A stretch of DNA of 64,000 bases from Astragalus membranaceus. Taxonomy: Eukaryota; Streptophyta; Magnoliopsida; Fabales; Fabaceae. The stretch lies in contig CM076854.1 in the NCBI GenBank assembly GCA_039519185.1, positions 174,127,144 through 174,191,143 of the forward strand, written 5' to 3'. Under the pieces are notes generated by a model. The model was not told where the DNA came from and did not search any database. It saw only the letters and a program-made list of their open reading frames with translations. Below, piece after piece: positions 23,753 to 34,610 of the stretch; position 1 is the stretch's first letter, and each line of letters opens with the position of its first letter. Both the position numbers and the translations under genes were made by a program.

Positions 23753-26700
23753 TGTAACACCCCGATATTTCTAGCTTGTAGAAATACCAAAATGTACCAC
23801 TTGGCATACATCAGAGTAACTTCCTGTCATTGAATATTGAACACAACTAAAAACTTCGATAAATAATTATCAAACGGTTCCATGAACCTCATTAAACTTA
23901 ACATAAAGTACTTAAGTCTCATAACTTAAGACTTATACAACCTGGTGTTCAATATCCAAAACATGAGTAGCGGAAACGATTTACAACTGTTACTACTAAT
24001 AGTTATACAATCGATATTACAAAGACAACAAAAGGGACAAAGGCCTAAACATAAAACTGAATCTTCAATCACTTCATAAGTCACACCGGCTAACCGTGCT
24101 TCGTCGCCTTTACTTTCCCCTGCTTCTCTGTAAAAACCACAACATATAAAGGGTGAGATAAACATTATCTCAGTGAGTCCTATCGAGACCCCTTACTAAC
24201 TCTAGCGGTTCATTAACTTTAACCTTGAACTCATGGCCCTAATAAGCGACCATGTGGACATATATTTTATTTCTTGTAACTTGTAGCCCTAATAAGCAAC
24301 TACGCGTTATTATGTTTCTTTCTTTCTTGATGTAGCCCTAATAAGCGACTACATAACATGTCTTAACCTTTCCTTTAACTTAGCACAACACCTCAAGCTA
24401 GCCTACCTTAGCATGGTTATTTCTTCGGCTTTTGGTGAACCCATCCCGCTAATCACTAGTGGGCAAAACATGTGGGCCTAGGATTTGGGGCTCGTGACTT
24501 CCCCTCCCCTAGTGTACCGATCTTGGAGGATCGTCACCCTCGATATACTCATATTACTACAAGTACACCATCTACCCTTCCCCGATGGGAAAGTGTCTTG
24601 ATTTGTTTTTACATGGATTGAGAGTTTATATAGCTTATATAGACTTACAATCATTAACATAACATGGCATAATGGGACTCAAGGTCCGTTATTTTAACTC
24701 GACTCGTGTACGCTCGCGTTTACCTAAAGTACGGTTTTACCAACAATCTTGACTTTCAAAACAGGATATTATACATTTTTAAGTACACATATGATTAGCC
24801 CTTTCAATAAGTTTTTTAAAGCACTTGAGAACACCTCAATCGGATTCCCGGATCAAAAGTTATCGCGAAAACAAAATTGGTAGGGTTTGCTGAAAATTAC
24901 ACTGCGTCGCGACGCGAACAGGTTCTGTCGCGACGCGAACAGGTTCCGTCGCAACGCGAAGAGTTACAGATAGTTTTGCGCCACAAAATTTGAAAGGGTC
25001 GCGACGTGACAGTCATGGGTCGCGATGCGACGGTTGGCAGAAGTGCAGAAAACAGGTTTTCAAATATTCTATTTTGTTTCGTTTCGCTTTCAATCCGGTG
25101 CCGAGACATTTTATTGTCGGACTATATGATAACCTTAGAGGGGGGTGAATAAGGTTATGTGCAAAACTTGAATTCTTTTTCGGTTTTCAAAAACTTTTGC
25201 AATGCTTGTTTAAATCAAATGCGGAATCTGAGATTTAAACTTATATGATGTATGTAAGCAGGCAGATTAGGCACAGTGAGGTATTACTCTAATGTTACTA
25301 TTTTCAATATTCACTATAACCAGACATTTATAACTAAACAGACAGATCAGGTACAGTGCAATATTACGCTATTATTAGAATTCAGGATAGACAGATATTA
25401 TAAGCAGCGTAATGATAGCAATAAACAGATCAGTGCAGTGATATTGAGTATAATTATAAACAGATATAAACAGTAAATAAAGTAAAGAGAGAGGGATAGA
25501 GATACACCAGAAATTTTACGAGGTTCGGGATAAAAGCCCTACGTCCTCGGCCTCCGGCTTTGCAACCTTTGGACTTTGCTGACAACCACTATATGAAGAA
25601 TGTTTTACAAACAGGAAACTTCAAATAGCAAATCTCAATTCCCCCGAACTGAGAACCCGAGCTCCCCGCTAAGGATTTCAATACCGCTTCAATCTCCCCG
25701 ATTGAACGACCCAAGATCACCTCCCAGGATTTCAAACCAACTCAATCTCCCAGATTGAGAGACCCAAGAACACTTCCCAGGATTTCAAACCAACTCAATC
25801 TCCCAGATTGAGAGACCCAAGAACACGTCCCAGGATTTCTAAGCCACCACGAATACAGATCAATACAATATAGAAACTATGAACCAATCACTCCAGCAGA
25901 ATAACAATATAGTAGAGAGAGAGAGATGATTGGTTTTGAAATGAAGAACTTTAACAAAAGATTTGACAATGAAAGCTCTTTTTCTCTTTTCTATTGATTT
26001 GAAAATGTATGTAGAAGAGAAGTGTAGTGGTGTGTTTGATTTTGAGATCCAAGGTCCCTATTTATAGAAAATGTAAAAAATTGACCGTTGGACTAAAAAA
26101 CACAAACACCATAATCGATTATCTGCTCTGTAGTGAGAAATGACATAATCGATTCATTTCATAAAAAGGAAACAAGTGATAATCGATTATGTGCTTAAAA
26201 CAAGGAGAGGCATAATCGATTATGTGCTCTGAAATAGCTAAGCATGTAATCGATTATTTGCTTCAAAATAGAGGATGTTATAATCGATTATATACTCCAA
26301 TGAATTGAGTATATTCATACTCCAATGAATCGATTGTTTCAAGGAAGTATGTAATCAATTGTTTCAATAAAGGAAAGTAAGTAATCGATTTCATAGTCCA
26401 ATGTATTTAGTATATAATCGATTTTATACTCCTATGAGACAATATAAAATCGATTTATAGTCCTATGAAGACATTATAAAATCGATTCTTTTGCTTTAAA
26501 AAACATTTTCCCATTATCTGCCTTTCTCATGCATGCATGCATGCATTTGACTAAAATATTTTTCAAGGCTTTCAACACAACAATTTTATTTTTTAAAACA
26601 TTTTTAAAAACATCATCTCTCTTCTACTAAATGTCATAAAACTGAAGGGATAGGATCTTACATTTGATTCCTATCAAAAGCAGATAAACAATTAGGTCTT

Positions 26701-28316
26701 GGACTTCAGTGTTGCTTCTTCTCTAAGCCATTGCACTTTAAGAATCCTGCTCTTTGATTTGGTCCCTGTACTTTCATACAACTGCAACCATTAGTAGACA
26801 AGATGTAATTTGTTATCATACAAAACAAAGCGTGTTTGTCCTTGGTTCAACATTTATAACTTCCGAGACTTAAAAACAGATATAACAACCAGTAATTCCA
26901 GTCCAGAACAATCAACGAATCATCAATCAATCAATCATCATGAACATCAATAATCAAATACGACCAAAAACACGGTATTTCGAAATTACGGTTTTTGACT
27001 CGATTTGCTTAAAACGGAAAACAGTAAAACCTATAAATTCAGACACGACAAATTTCCCTAAGCGAGTATAGAACTCACCGAAGTGTCGAATCCTCAAACA
27101 ATCGATATTTCGCACAACGGCACCGATAAAGTAACATTCGAACGATCCCCGTACTCGAACTCTCACTTCAACTCAAACTATTTCTGGACAGCATCTGGGA
27201 GCAGTTTTGGAGTGCGCGTAACTTAGTCAATTCTTAACCAAAACTATCCAAACCAGTGTCTAATGTGTACGGGATTCTGTCTAGTATCTGAGGGTTAAGG
27301 TTTCAAACGAATTCAACCAGTATTGAGAGAGTTATGGCTAAAACAAGGGGATTGGGTCAAAACTGTGACTGATTTAGAAATGAAACTTGTGGACACGATA
27401 TCTCCCTCCATACCTAATGAAATCAGATGATTCTAGTGTCTATGTTGAAGAATTTTGTGTCTAGTTTCTGAATAAGCAAAAATTATGTTCATATGAGTTG
27501 TGTACAGAGAGATATTAGGTAAACACCGAAGAGGGTTCCTACTGGATTTGTTTCTTTTTGGGTGAACTTGTTGTATCTTCAACCCCAACTTCGAATTTCA
27601 GCACCCCTAGCTACTGAACCTTCTCCAAATGTGCTTCTAATTCGAAATGTGGCTCCTCATCTTGCACAGCAACACTCCAACTGAAATGCTATACTTCAAA
27701 TCACTCCTGGAGCTCTACTAGAATCACATGCAAGGTAGGAACTCAACTTTTCTCCAAAAATGGAGCTTGGGTTCGAAAATGGTGAAAGGAGGATGGATGA
27801 TTCTTTGGTGGTGAAATGAGCATCAGTTTGGAAAGGAGGTTAGGCCGAATCCAATGAACTAAAAATAAGAAGCATGCATCAAGGTTCCATGGACTTGCTC
27901 TTCTCTTTTCCTCCTTCCCTCTTTTGTATCTCTCCTTCTCAAACTCACTGTTTATGTTTCTGGATTTCAGCAAAAATGAGAAAGGAGAGGTAGTGTTGTG
28001 TGTTTGTCCAGCTGAGGGTCACTTAATTCATTTCTAATCAAACACTACTTATAAAATAATTAATTAATGCATATGTGGGTGTTTTGTGGAAGGATGGGTC
28101 AGCTGAACTCACTTATCGGTGGAAAAGACGAAAATACCCTTGTCCTAGTATTCTCACTTAAAATCCCAATTAGCTCGCCAATCAATTGACAATTCAAGTA
28201 CTAATACATTTTAACACACAAGTACAACATAATTCACTTAATCAATTATGTTAATTAATTATCTTGACCTCTTGCTAATTTCAATAAATGAAATCAGCTA
28301 AATTGGGGATGTTACA
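23753..28316 (+). mobile_element. Gypsy-type solo LTR, 2.8 kb, inside the MULE
   Basis: Begins TGTAACACCCCGATATTT and ends GGGGATGTTACA, with a perfect 5-bp duplication ATTCT (23748-23752 and 28317-28321). Taking out the Sirevirus-type solo LTR leaves about 2821 bp. Inside are three copies of gccctaataagcgac words (about 24236-24350) and a cluster of tcgcgacgcgaac words (24905-25030). The TGTAACACCC start and length suit Ty3/gypsy LTRs; the exact lineage is not determinable from the LTR alone. No internal genes remain. Confidence 0.88.
25115..26852 (+). mobile_element. Solo LTR, Sirevirus (copia) type, second copy
   Basis: Starts TGTCGGACTATATGATAACC and ends TTGGTTCAACA, with a perfect 5-bp duplication TTTAT (25110-25114 and 26853-26857). 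It is collinear with the copy at 8669-15380 but lacks the CACTA element. It holds about eleven ATCGAT palindromes (26110-26490) and tandem copies of a unit with ccaggatttcaaaccaact (25690-25850). Comparing the two copies defines both ends independently. Confidence 0.92.
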
Positions 28317-29280
28317 ATTCTTGATTGATCATAAACTAAGTGAACAAGGGCCAGTCAGTTTATACGAATTCACAGCATTTTAAAGCAAGCGTCAAAATAG
28401 TGTGTTCAATCAATCGTGATAGCGAACAAAAGCCAGTATCACAATTAACATCATAACAGAATTCTATCAATCCTATAAACAAGTGTCATAGACTCTATCA
28501 ATTCCTATCCAAACTAAATTAAAATAGCGATAAAATAGTTTGTATAATGAAAGTTTCAAAACAGAATCATAATTAAGTGATTAAGCAAAACTGAATCATA
28601 AAACGAATCACATAAGCAAATCAGAGAGTTTGAGTAATTAAGAAAAACACAAACCGAATTTGCAGTAAGAATTATGGAGATGAAATTGATAGAGAAAGAA
28701 TTAAAACCATAAAAAGAAAATAAACATTAAGCACTGAACCTCAAAACCCTTACAGCAACACCCTTCACCAATAGATTGATCTAGGGCTTTAAGCTTCCAT
28801 GGAGGTTAACGTAAAATTGAAAGTAGGAATGCGTAAGAGAGCCAAGACGGCTCTGAAAAGTGTATTTAAAAGACTAAAAACGAAAACCTAAATCCCTAAA
28901 TGGGTAACTAGATAAAAGCCCGTTAACAAACTAAAATTCGGCCCAAAACCTGTTTTACACAGTATTGCTTCGGTATTTCGCAGTTTTCACCTTCAAGACT
29001 TCAGAATTGGGTTTCAAGCTCAACAGAAGAATTGTATCTCTGTTCCTTAGCTTTCCAACGCATGCTTGCACGCCTCAATCAGATAGCACAGCCAAAGTTA
29101 TGGCCTACAGAGTAGACATGGGTCAATATGCAATAAAAGCAAGAATTAATCAAGAAATTGCTATATTGCTCAATTTAGACCCAAAGTTTAGAAACGTGCT
29201 AAGACTAAATATTAGGCAAAAAGCACAATTAAAATCACCAAGTGAAAAGCTATGAATAGTGCATTAAAATACACTGATCA

Positions 29281-29740
29281 GTTAACATGTGACTATGTTG
29301 TACGTCGGGTGAATAATTTAGGCTAAAAAATCGGTTTTCGAACAATCTACTCATACCACTATAGAAATCCGTTAAAGAGTCAAAATCCCAAACTCCATCA
29401 TACCACTATAGAAATCCGTTAAAGAGCCAAAACTAATCTAAAAATTATAAAAACACCACTATAAATCTAATAAAACCAAAATAAGGTTATGCAAATTTTT
29501 TCTGACTTTTTGGAGATTATGAAAAATTAAAAAAATTAATAAAAAATAGTAAACGATGGAATTTGGGATTTTGAGCTCCCCTATCCTAAAAGAAGTCTTT
29601 TCTTAAGGTGTCTTGATCCCTAATTTTTTTTCGGATTTAATGGCTGTCTGTGGTTTCATTACAATCTGAGTAGGTTGCTCGAAAACCAATTTTTTAGCCT
29701 AAATTATTCACCCGACGTACAATATCGTCACATGTTAACG
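29281..29740. repeat. Inverted-repeat (MITE-like) segment
   Basis: Starts gttaacatgtgac and ends gtcacatgttaac. Arms of about 60 bp share gtacgtcgggtgaataattt / aaattattcacccgacgtac and taaaaaat / attttttta. The centre is A/T-rich with a repeated catcataccactatagaaat type word. It lies immediately inside the right MULE terminus. TSD not resolved. Confidence 0.6.
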
Positions 29741-30184
29741 AACAATACACTAAACAGAACCAAAAGACGACTGATATTCATATCTATTTTATATTTCTAA
29801 AAAAAATTAATTTTAATTTTAATTTCAAAATCGGTTTTACCCCCACATTAGGTAAATCCGCTTTTGTTAATTTTAAAAGCGGATGTACCCCCACATAAGG
29901 TAAATCTGCTTTGTTATTTAAAAGTCGGATTTACCTATTGGGAAGATAAATCCGCTTTGGAAAAATAACAAATCAGATTTATCTAAATCCGATTTCCCTA
30001 AAAAAAAAAGAAAATCGGATTTACCCACAATAGATAAATCAACTTTGAAAAAATAACAAAGCGGATTTATCTAAAAAAAATAAATCCGAGCGAGTTTTAG
30101 TTTGGCAGGGGTATTTTCGGTTTATCAAATTATGTGGGGGGTATATGGTGATATGATGGAGGAAAAAAAAATCCCATTCCAATA

Positions 30185-30930
30185 TCACTCTCCAATTCAT
30201 CGGCTTCACAAATAGGAGAGACAAAACAGGAAATCCAAATTCTGATATAGATTTCATGGCTGCTATTTCTAGACCATGTTAGACTTTTTCTAAATAGACA
30301 AAGCTAAGACCTTTTGAGAAGTCTATTTAGCTAAAATATGCTTTGGGAAAGGTCTAACGTGCTCGGCTTTTGTTTTTAATTGTGCTTAATTATGTATTTT
30401 AAATAGTTATTTCTTGACTTTTTTGTTGAATGTTTCACTATTGGAGAAAACTTATAAAAATGTATGAAAGTAGCATTTAAATTTTGGAAAAATACAGTTA
30501 AATAAATGGTTATAATTGTGTAACGAAAAGGGTAAAAGTGGTTAAAATCTTCTGTATTACACTTTTGAAATCAAGGGAAACATAGTACTTTATAAAGTAA
30601 TACACCAAAAAACATTGATAAATGTCATTTCCATTATATATAGTTGTTGTTGTTATTATTATTATTATTAAATTTTGTACGTCAGATTAAATATATACTT
30701 ACATATATTTCTATTAAATATATTAGTCAACATAAATTTTTGACATAATTAAAGATCTTATAGCAATACGACATCATATAAAATCCGACTCTCCAAAAGT
30801 TCAACTTATTGGACCTTAAAAATAATATATATTCTAAAAATAAAATTAGAATCAAATCATGTAGAACTCGTTGTCTCATAATAGTGGTTTTAATTTTTTT
30901 ACAATTTATCTATTATAAAAAGAACTTAAT
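30185..30930. other. Non-coding stretch after the MULE
   Basis: Resumes the MULE target sequence (to about 30275, including an ATG near 30254), then A/T-rich repeats including an (att)n run near 30650-30670. No gene is supported. Confidence 0.4.
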
Positions 30931-31548
30931 TGTTGGGTATTGGGCTCTCTTCCTATGTAGAGAAAGACCCGAATATTTTAGCCCATTATGTTTCTCACTT
31001 ATTATAAGTGGAGAGAGGGTTAAATTAGGGTTTAAGAAGAGAGATTTTCGGATTAGAGAGAGCCACACAAAAAAAAGAGAGCAATTCCCGTTTTTCTCAA
31101 ACCTGTCACCGTAAAAGTACGATTACAGATTCGTTAACTGTTGGATCGCCTTCGTTTTCGGACAGCAGGTTCGTGAGACATAGTTCTACACTTTCACCGT
31201 TCAGACAACAGTTTTGGGTACTTTCATCTTCTTGTTCTCAATTTGTAAGTCTTTGTGCTTTATTGTATTGGCTGGTTGTTGGCACTATTTGTGCACCTTG
31301 TTGAAACTCTCTTGTACCCTTATTTGATTATAGTGGAGCTATTTCTTTGGTCTGGACGACCCGTGGTTTTTACCCTTTCTTTGAGGAGTTTTCCACGTTA
31401 AAAATATCGGTGTTCAATTGTGCGTCTTTATTTCGTTTTATTTTCCGCCACATATTCGTTGTTGTTCCTCATAGGTTCTTGCAAGTTTGGGCAATTTGTG
31501 TCCGCTGCATATTGCTCTGTTATTGTGTTTATGTGTTGATTCCCATCA
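30931..31548 (+). mobile_element. Copia 5' LTR
   Basis: Begins TGTTGGGTATTGGGC and ends near CCCATCA just before a tRNA-Met-type primer site. Length about 618 bp. The 3' LTR is absent because the element is truncated in its protease region. The LTR end is placed by its distance to the primer site. Confidence 0.65.
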
Positions 31549-31551
31549 GAG

Positions 31552-31563
31552 TGGCATCAGAGC
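31552..31563 (+). other. Primer-binding site of the copia element
   Basis: TGGCATCAGAGC, one mismatch from the TGGTATCAGAGC complementary to the initiator tRNA-Met 3' end that most plant copia elements use. It sits 3 bp after the LTR end and 33 bp before the gag ATG. Confidence 0.75.
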
Positions 31564-31596
31564 TCTTGGTTAGGGGCTGTTTTACTTGCTTGAATA

Positions 31597-32575
31597 ATGG
31601 AGGCAAATATGAATACAAAGATGGTTTCTTTAAATGGTACAAATTATCATTTGTGGAAGGGCAAGATGAAAGATTTATTGTTTGTGAATAAAATGCATCT
31701 TCCTATTTTTGGTACTAAAAAGCCAGATTCGACATCTACCGAAGAATGGAATTTTGAACATCAACAGGTATGTGGTTCATTCGCCAATATGTAGAAGATA
31801 ATGTTTATAACCATATTGCTAATGAGACAAATGCAAAAACCTTGTGGGAGAAAATAGAGTCCTTGTATGCCTCTAAATCAGGAAATAATAAATTGTTCTT
31901 ATTGAATAGCTTCATAAGCTTGAAGTATAAGGAAGGGACTTCTTTTTCAGATCACTTGAGTGATTTTCAAAGGCTTCTTGATCAAATGTCGGGAATGGGT
32001 ATCAAATTTGATGATGAGCTTTTGGGACTATTTCTATTATTATCTTTACCAGATTCTTGGGAGACATTTCGGGTTTCTATAACGAGTTTTGCTCCTAATG
32101 GTATGTTTCTTTGGAAACGGCTAAGCGTGGTGTACTTAATGAGGAGATGAGAAGGAAGGCACAGGTTCTTCATCTCAATCCGAGGTACTTGTCACTGAAA
32201 ATAGGGGGAAGTACTCAGAGAAAGGAAACAAAGGGTGGTAGAGAGAAAAGCAGAAGAAAGTCCAAGTCTCGATTTGAAAATGTGGAATGCAATTATTGTC
32301 ACAGGAAAGGGCACAGACAAAAGAATTGTTTTCAGAGGAAGAGGGAGAATAAAGACAAGAAAGGTAAGCAGAAACAAAAGGATAATGATGATTATGATGA
32401 TCGTGTTACTGCTACTATTGGTGATGACCTTATTATTCTCCGTGATCATGAGACAATTAATCTTGTGTCAGATGAGAGCATGTAGATAGTTGATACTGGG
32501 GCTACATTGCACGTTACACCTAAGAAGGAGTTCTTCACATCTTATACTCCATGTGACTTTGGGGTGTTCAACTTC
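31597..32575 (+). pseudogene. Copia gag and start of protease, broken
   Basis: Starts at ATG 31597 with the copia gag opening (VSLNGTNYHLWKGKMKDLL), continues with TLWEKIESLYASKSGNN and YKEGTSFSDHLSDFQ, then a CCHC knuckle CNYCHRKGHRQKNC. A protease motif DTGATLHVT follows, and homology ends near 32575. The frame is broken between 31760 and 31775 and again near 32105-32115, and a TAG at 32483-32485 precedes the protease. Integrase, reverse transcriptase and RNase H are missing, so the element is dead. The knuckle and primer site place it among ordinary (Tork-like) copia elements; lineage is inference. Confidence 0.85.
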
Positions 32576-32716
32576 AAAACAACACAAACAAAAACCGAAA
32601 ACTGGATGTGTTCGGATCATTGTTTCAATCAACCAATCGGTTTGATTCAAATGACAGCTTTATCCCGAAATCGAATGAAACCAAACCAAATGCACATAGT
32701 ATCATATTATTATATA

Positions 32717-33039
32717 GGCTTAAATATATTTTTAGTCCCTGCAAATATAGGATCTTTTGATTTTAGTCCTTGCAAAATTTTTTTTTAAAAAGCTCCTTGC
32801 AAAATCAACCTTTTTCATACTGGTCTTTCTGTTAGTACTCTGTTACAAAGAGCTGACTTGGCTAACAAAACTCTTATGTGTCATTTAATATTATTTTTGT
32901 TTATTTTAAATGCTTATTTGGCATGTCAAATTATTATTTTTCTTTTTTCACTATTCCTCGTTATTCCCCATCTTCTCTATTCCCATCTCCATGACCATCC
33001 TCAACCAAAACTCAGCACAACCCAGAAATAACAACCTCA

Positions 33040-33123
<84 letters not shown>

Positions 33124-34008
33124 ACCTCATCGCTCTCTCTCCACCCTCTTCTTTCACTCTCTCACCCACAACCACCACTCAATCACCTTCTGAAACAAAC
33201 TGAAAGTTCAAAAAAACCACCTTAATGAGCCAAACCCAAAATAAAGGAGCCCTAACCCCTAAATCCCAAATCACAAATCCCCGAAAATGAAAGAAAAGGA
33301 TATCGTAAATCCTCTATAGCATGATGAATCCTCTATATCACTAAAGCTTTCTCTTTTATTGGATAACAAGAAAAGGAAATGAATGGTCCTATTGTTACTG
33401 AAGTCACAATAACAAGAAAGGGAAATGAATGGTCCTTGTGTTTCTCTTGATTGTGGGGTTTCCTATTTGTGCAGTGAGTGTGGTATTGTACCGATGTTGT
33501 TCATGGCTTATAATGGTGATTTAATGGAGATTAAAATGAATAAACCCAAACTCAATTTGGTAAATAATGTGTTTAGATTTGGGGTTTCTAGGTTTGATTT
33601 TAGATTTGGGGTTAGGGTTTATTGAGATGACGATCTGGAAATGAGGGTTGGGATCGGTGTTTGGATGTTGGTAATCAAAGGAACGACATGATGTAAAGAG
33701 AGGAGAAGGGCACTGGTTTTTCTGGTTGTGAGGAGAGGGGAGATCGAGAGAGATGAAGAAGTTGAGAGAGATGAAGTAGGTGAGAGATGATCTGGATGCC
33801 AAATATTTGGGATTAAAAAAATTAGAAATAAATATAAAAGCCACGTAGGAATTCTGTTAGTCAACTTAGATTTTTTTGTAATGTTTGACTACCAGAAGGA
33901 GCTATTTGAAAATGTTTGATTTTACAGGAATCGTTTTAAAAAAAAAATATTGCAGAGACTAAAATCAAAAGACCCTATATTTACAGGGACTAAAAACATA
34001 TTTAAGCC
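32717..34008. mobile_element. Non-autonomous MULE, 1.3 kb
   Basis: Flanked by a perfect 9-bp duplication TATTATATA (32708-32716 and 34009-34017). The termini are inverted: GGCTTAAATATATTTTTAGT inward from the left and GGCTTAAATATGTTTTTAGT from the right, with similarity extending about 100 bp or more (atatagg, cttttgattttagtc). No transposase. It contains a long (CT)n run. It lies about 600 bp upstream of the RRM gene and may alter its promoter. Confidence 0.88.
33042..33119. repeat. (CT)n microsatellite
   Basis: An uninterrupted CT run of about 78 bp inside the MULE at 32717-34008. Ser-Leu and Arg-Glu repeat frames here are artefacts. Confidence 0.95.
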
Positions 34009-34363
34009 TATTATATATTATTAAAAAAACATACTTAATCTAGCCAACTAAAACATTATATGATATTTTTGTATTTTTAATGTTACTACATTTTAAGCTT
34101 GGTAATTTATAAGTGAATAAAATAATAATCACTTTTTTATTTTATTTTTAAATATTTGGATTTAAAATTAAATGTTTTATTTTAAATTTTATTTTTCAAC
34201 TTGGAAAAAACCGTAACCGATCAAAACTGTATTAGATTGGTTAAAAAAAAATTTAGAAAACCAACAAAACCAAACTAATTGCATGTATTTTTAAGTTGAC
34301 GTTGGAATAATTTTTTGATCAAAAAGATTGAACCAAACCAAATGAATCCGAGTGAATAAAGTG

Positions 34364-34369
34364 CACGTG
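34364..34369 (+). promoter_or_regulatory. G-box / ABRE-like element upstream of the RRM gene
   Basis: CACGTG followed by AG, about 240 bp before the start codon. ACGTG cores mediate ABA and bZIP responses in plants, and the Arabidopsis ARP1 family is named for ABA regulation. A second cacgttgatgacgg lies near 34452. Function is inferred. Confidence 0.4.
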
Positions 34370-34610
34370 AGGTTGAAACTGACACGGAAACACCACAATT
34401 AACAGCGAATGGGAGAGGGAGGGGGTGTGAATGTCGTGTGTGCGTGTGATATCACGTTGATGACGGCTAATGCTCGATCATAGTCTATCTGTCTGCTTAT
34501 CTGTCCCTCTCTCTCTCTCTCTCTCTCAATCGACTAGCAGTTCCATATCCTTGTCTCTCAAATCAGAGATCGATCGATCGATAGATAACGTGCACCCAGC
34601 TAGTTCTATC

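Larger units (their letters stand above)
23037..30175. mobile_element. MULE with about 450-bp inverted termini, nested
   Basis: Flanked by a perfect 9-bp duplication ATTCCAATA (23028-23036 and 30176-30184). Its termini (about 23037-23500 and 29735-30175) are long imperfect inverted repeats with shared blocks such as catcatatcac, aaatccgctttgttattt and gtttagtgtattgttcgttaa. Long TIRs with a 9-bp TSD define Mutator-like elements. No transposase frame is seen. Without the LTR nested in it the element is about 2.57 kb. Its own interior (23505-23747 and 28322-29280) is non-coding, with LTR-like character of unknown origin. Confidence 0.85.

Noticed and set aside
34470..34610. Upstream in-frame ATG for the RRM gene
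   Set aside because: It would add a Ser/Leu-rich stretch read from the CT-rich leader; ATG 34611 gives the expected short N-terminus before the RRM.
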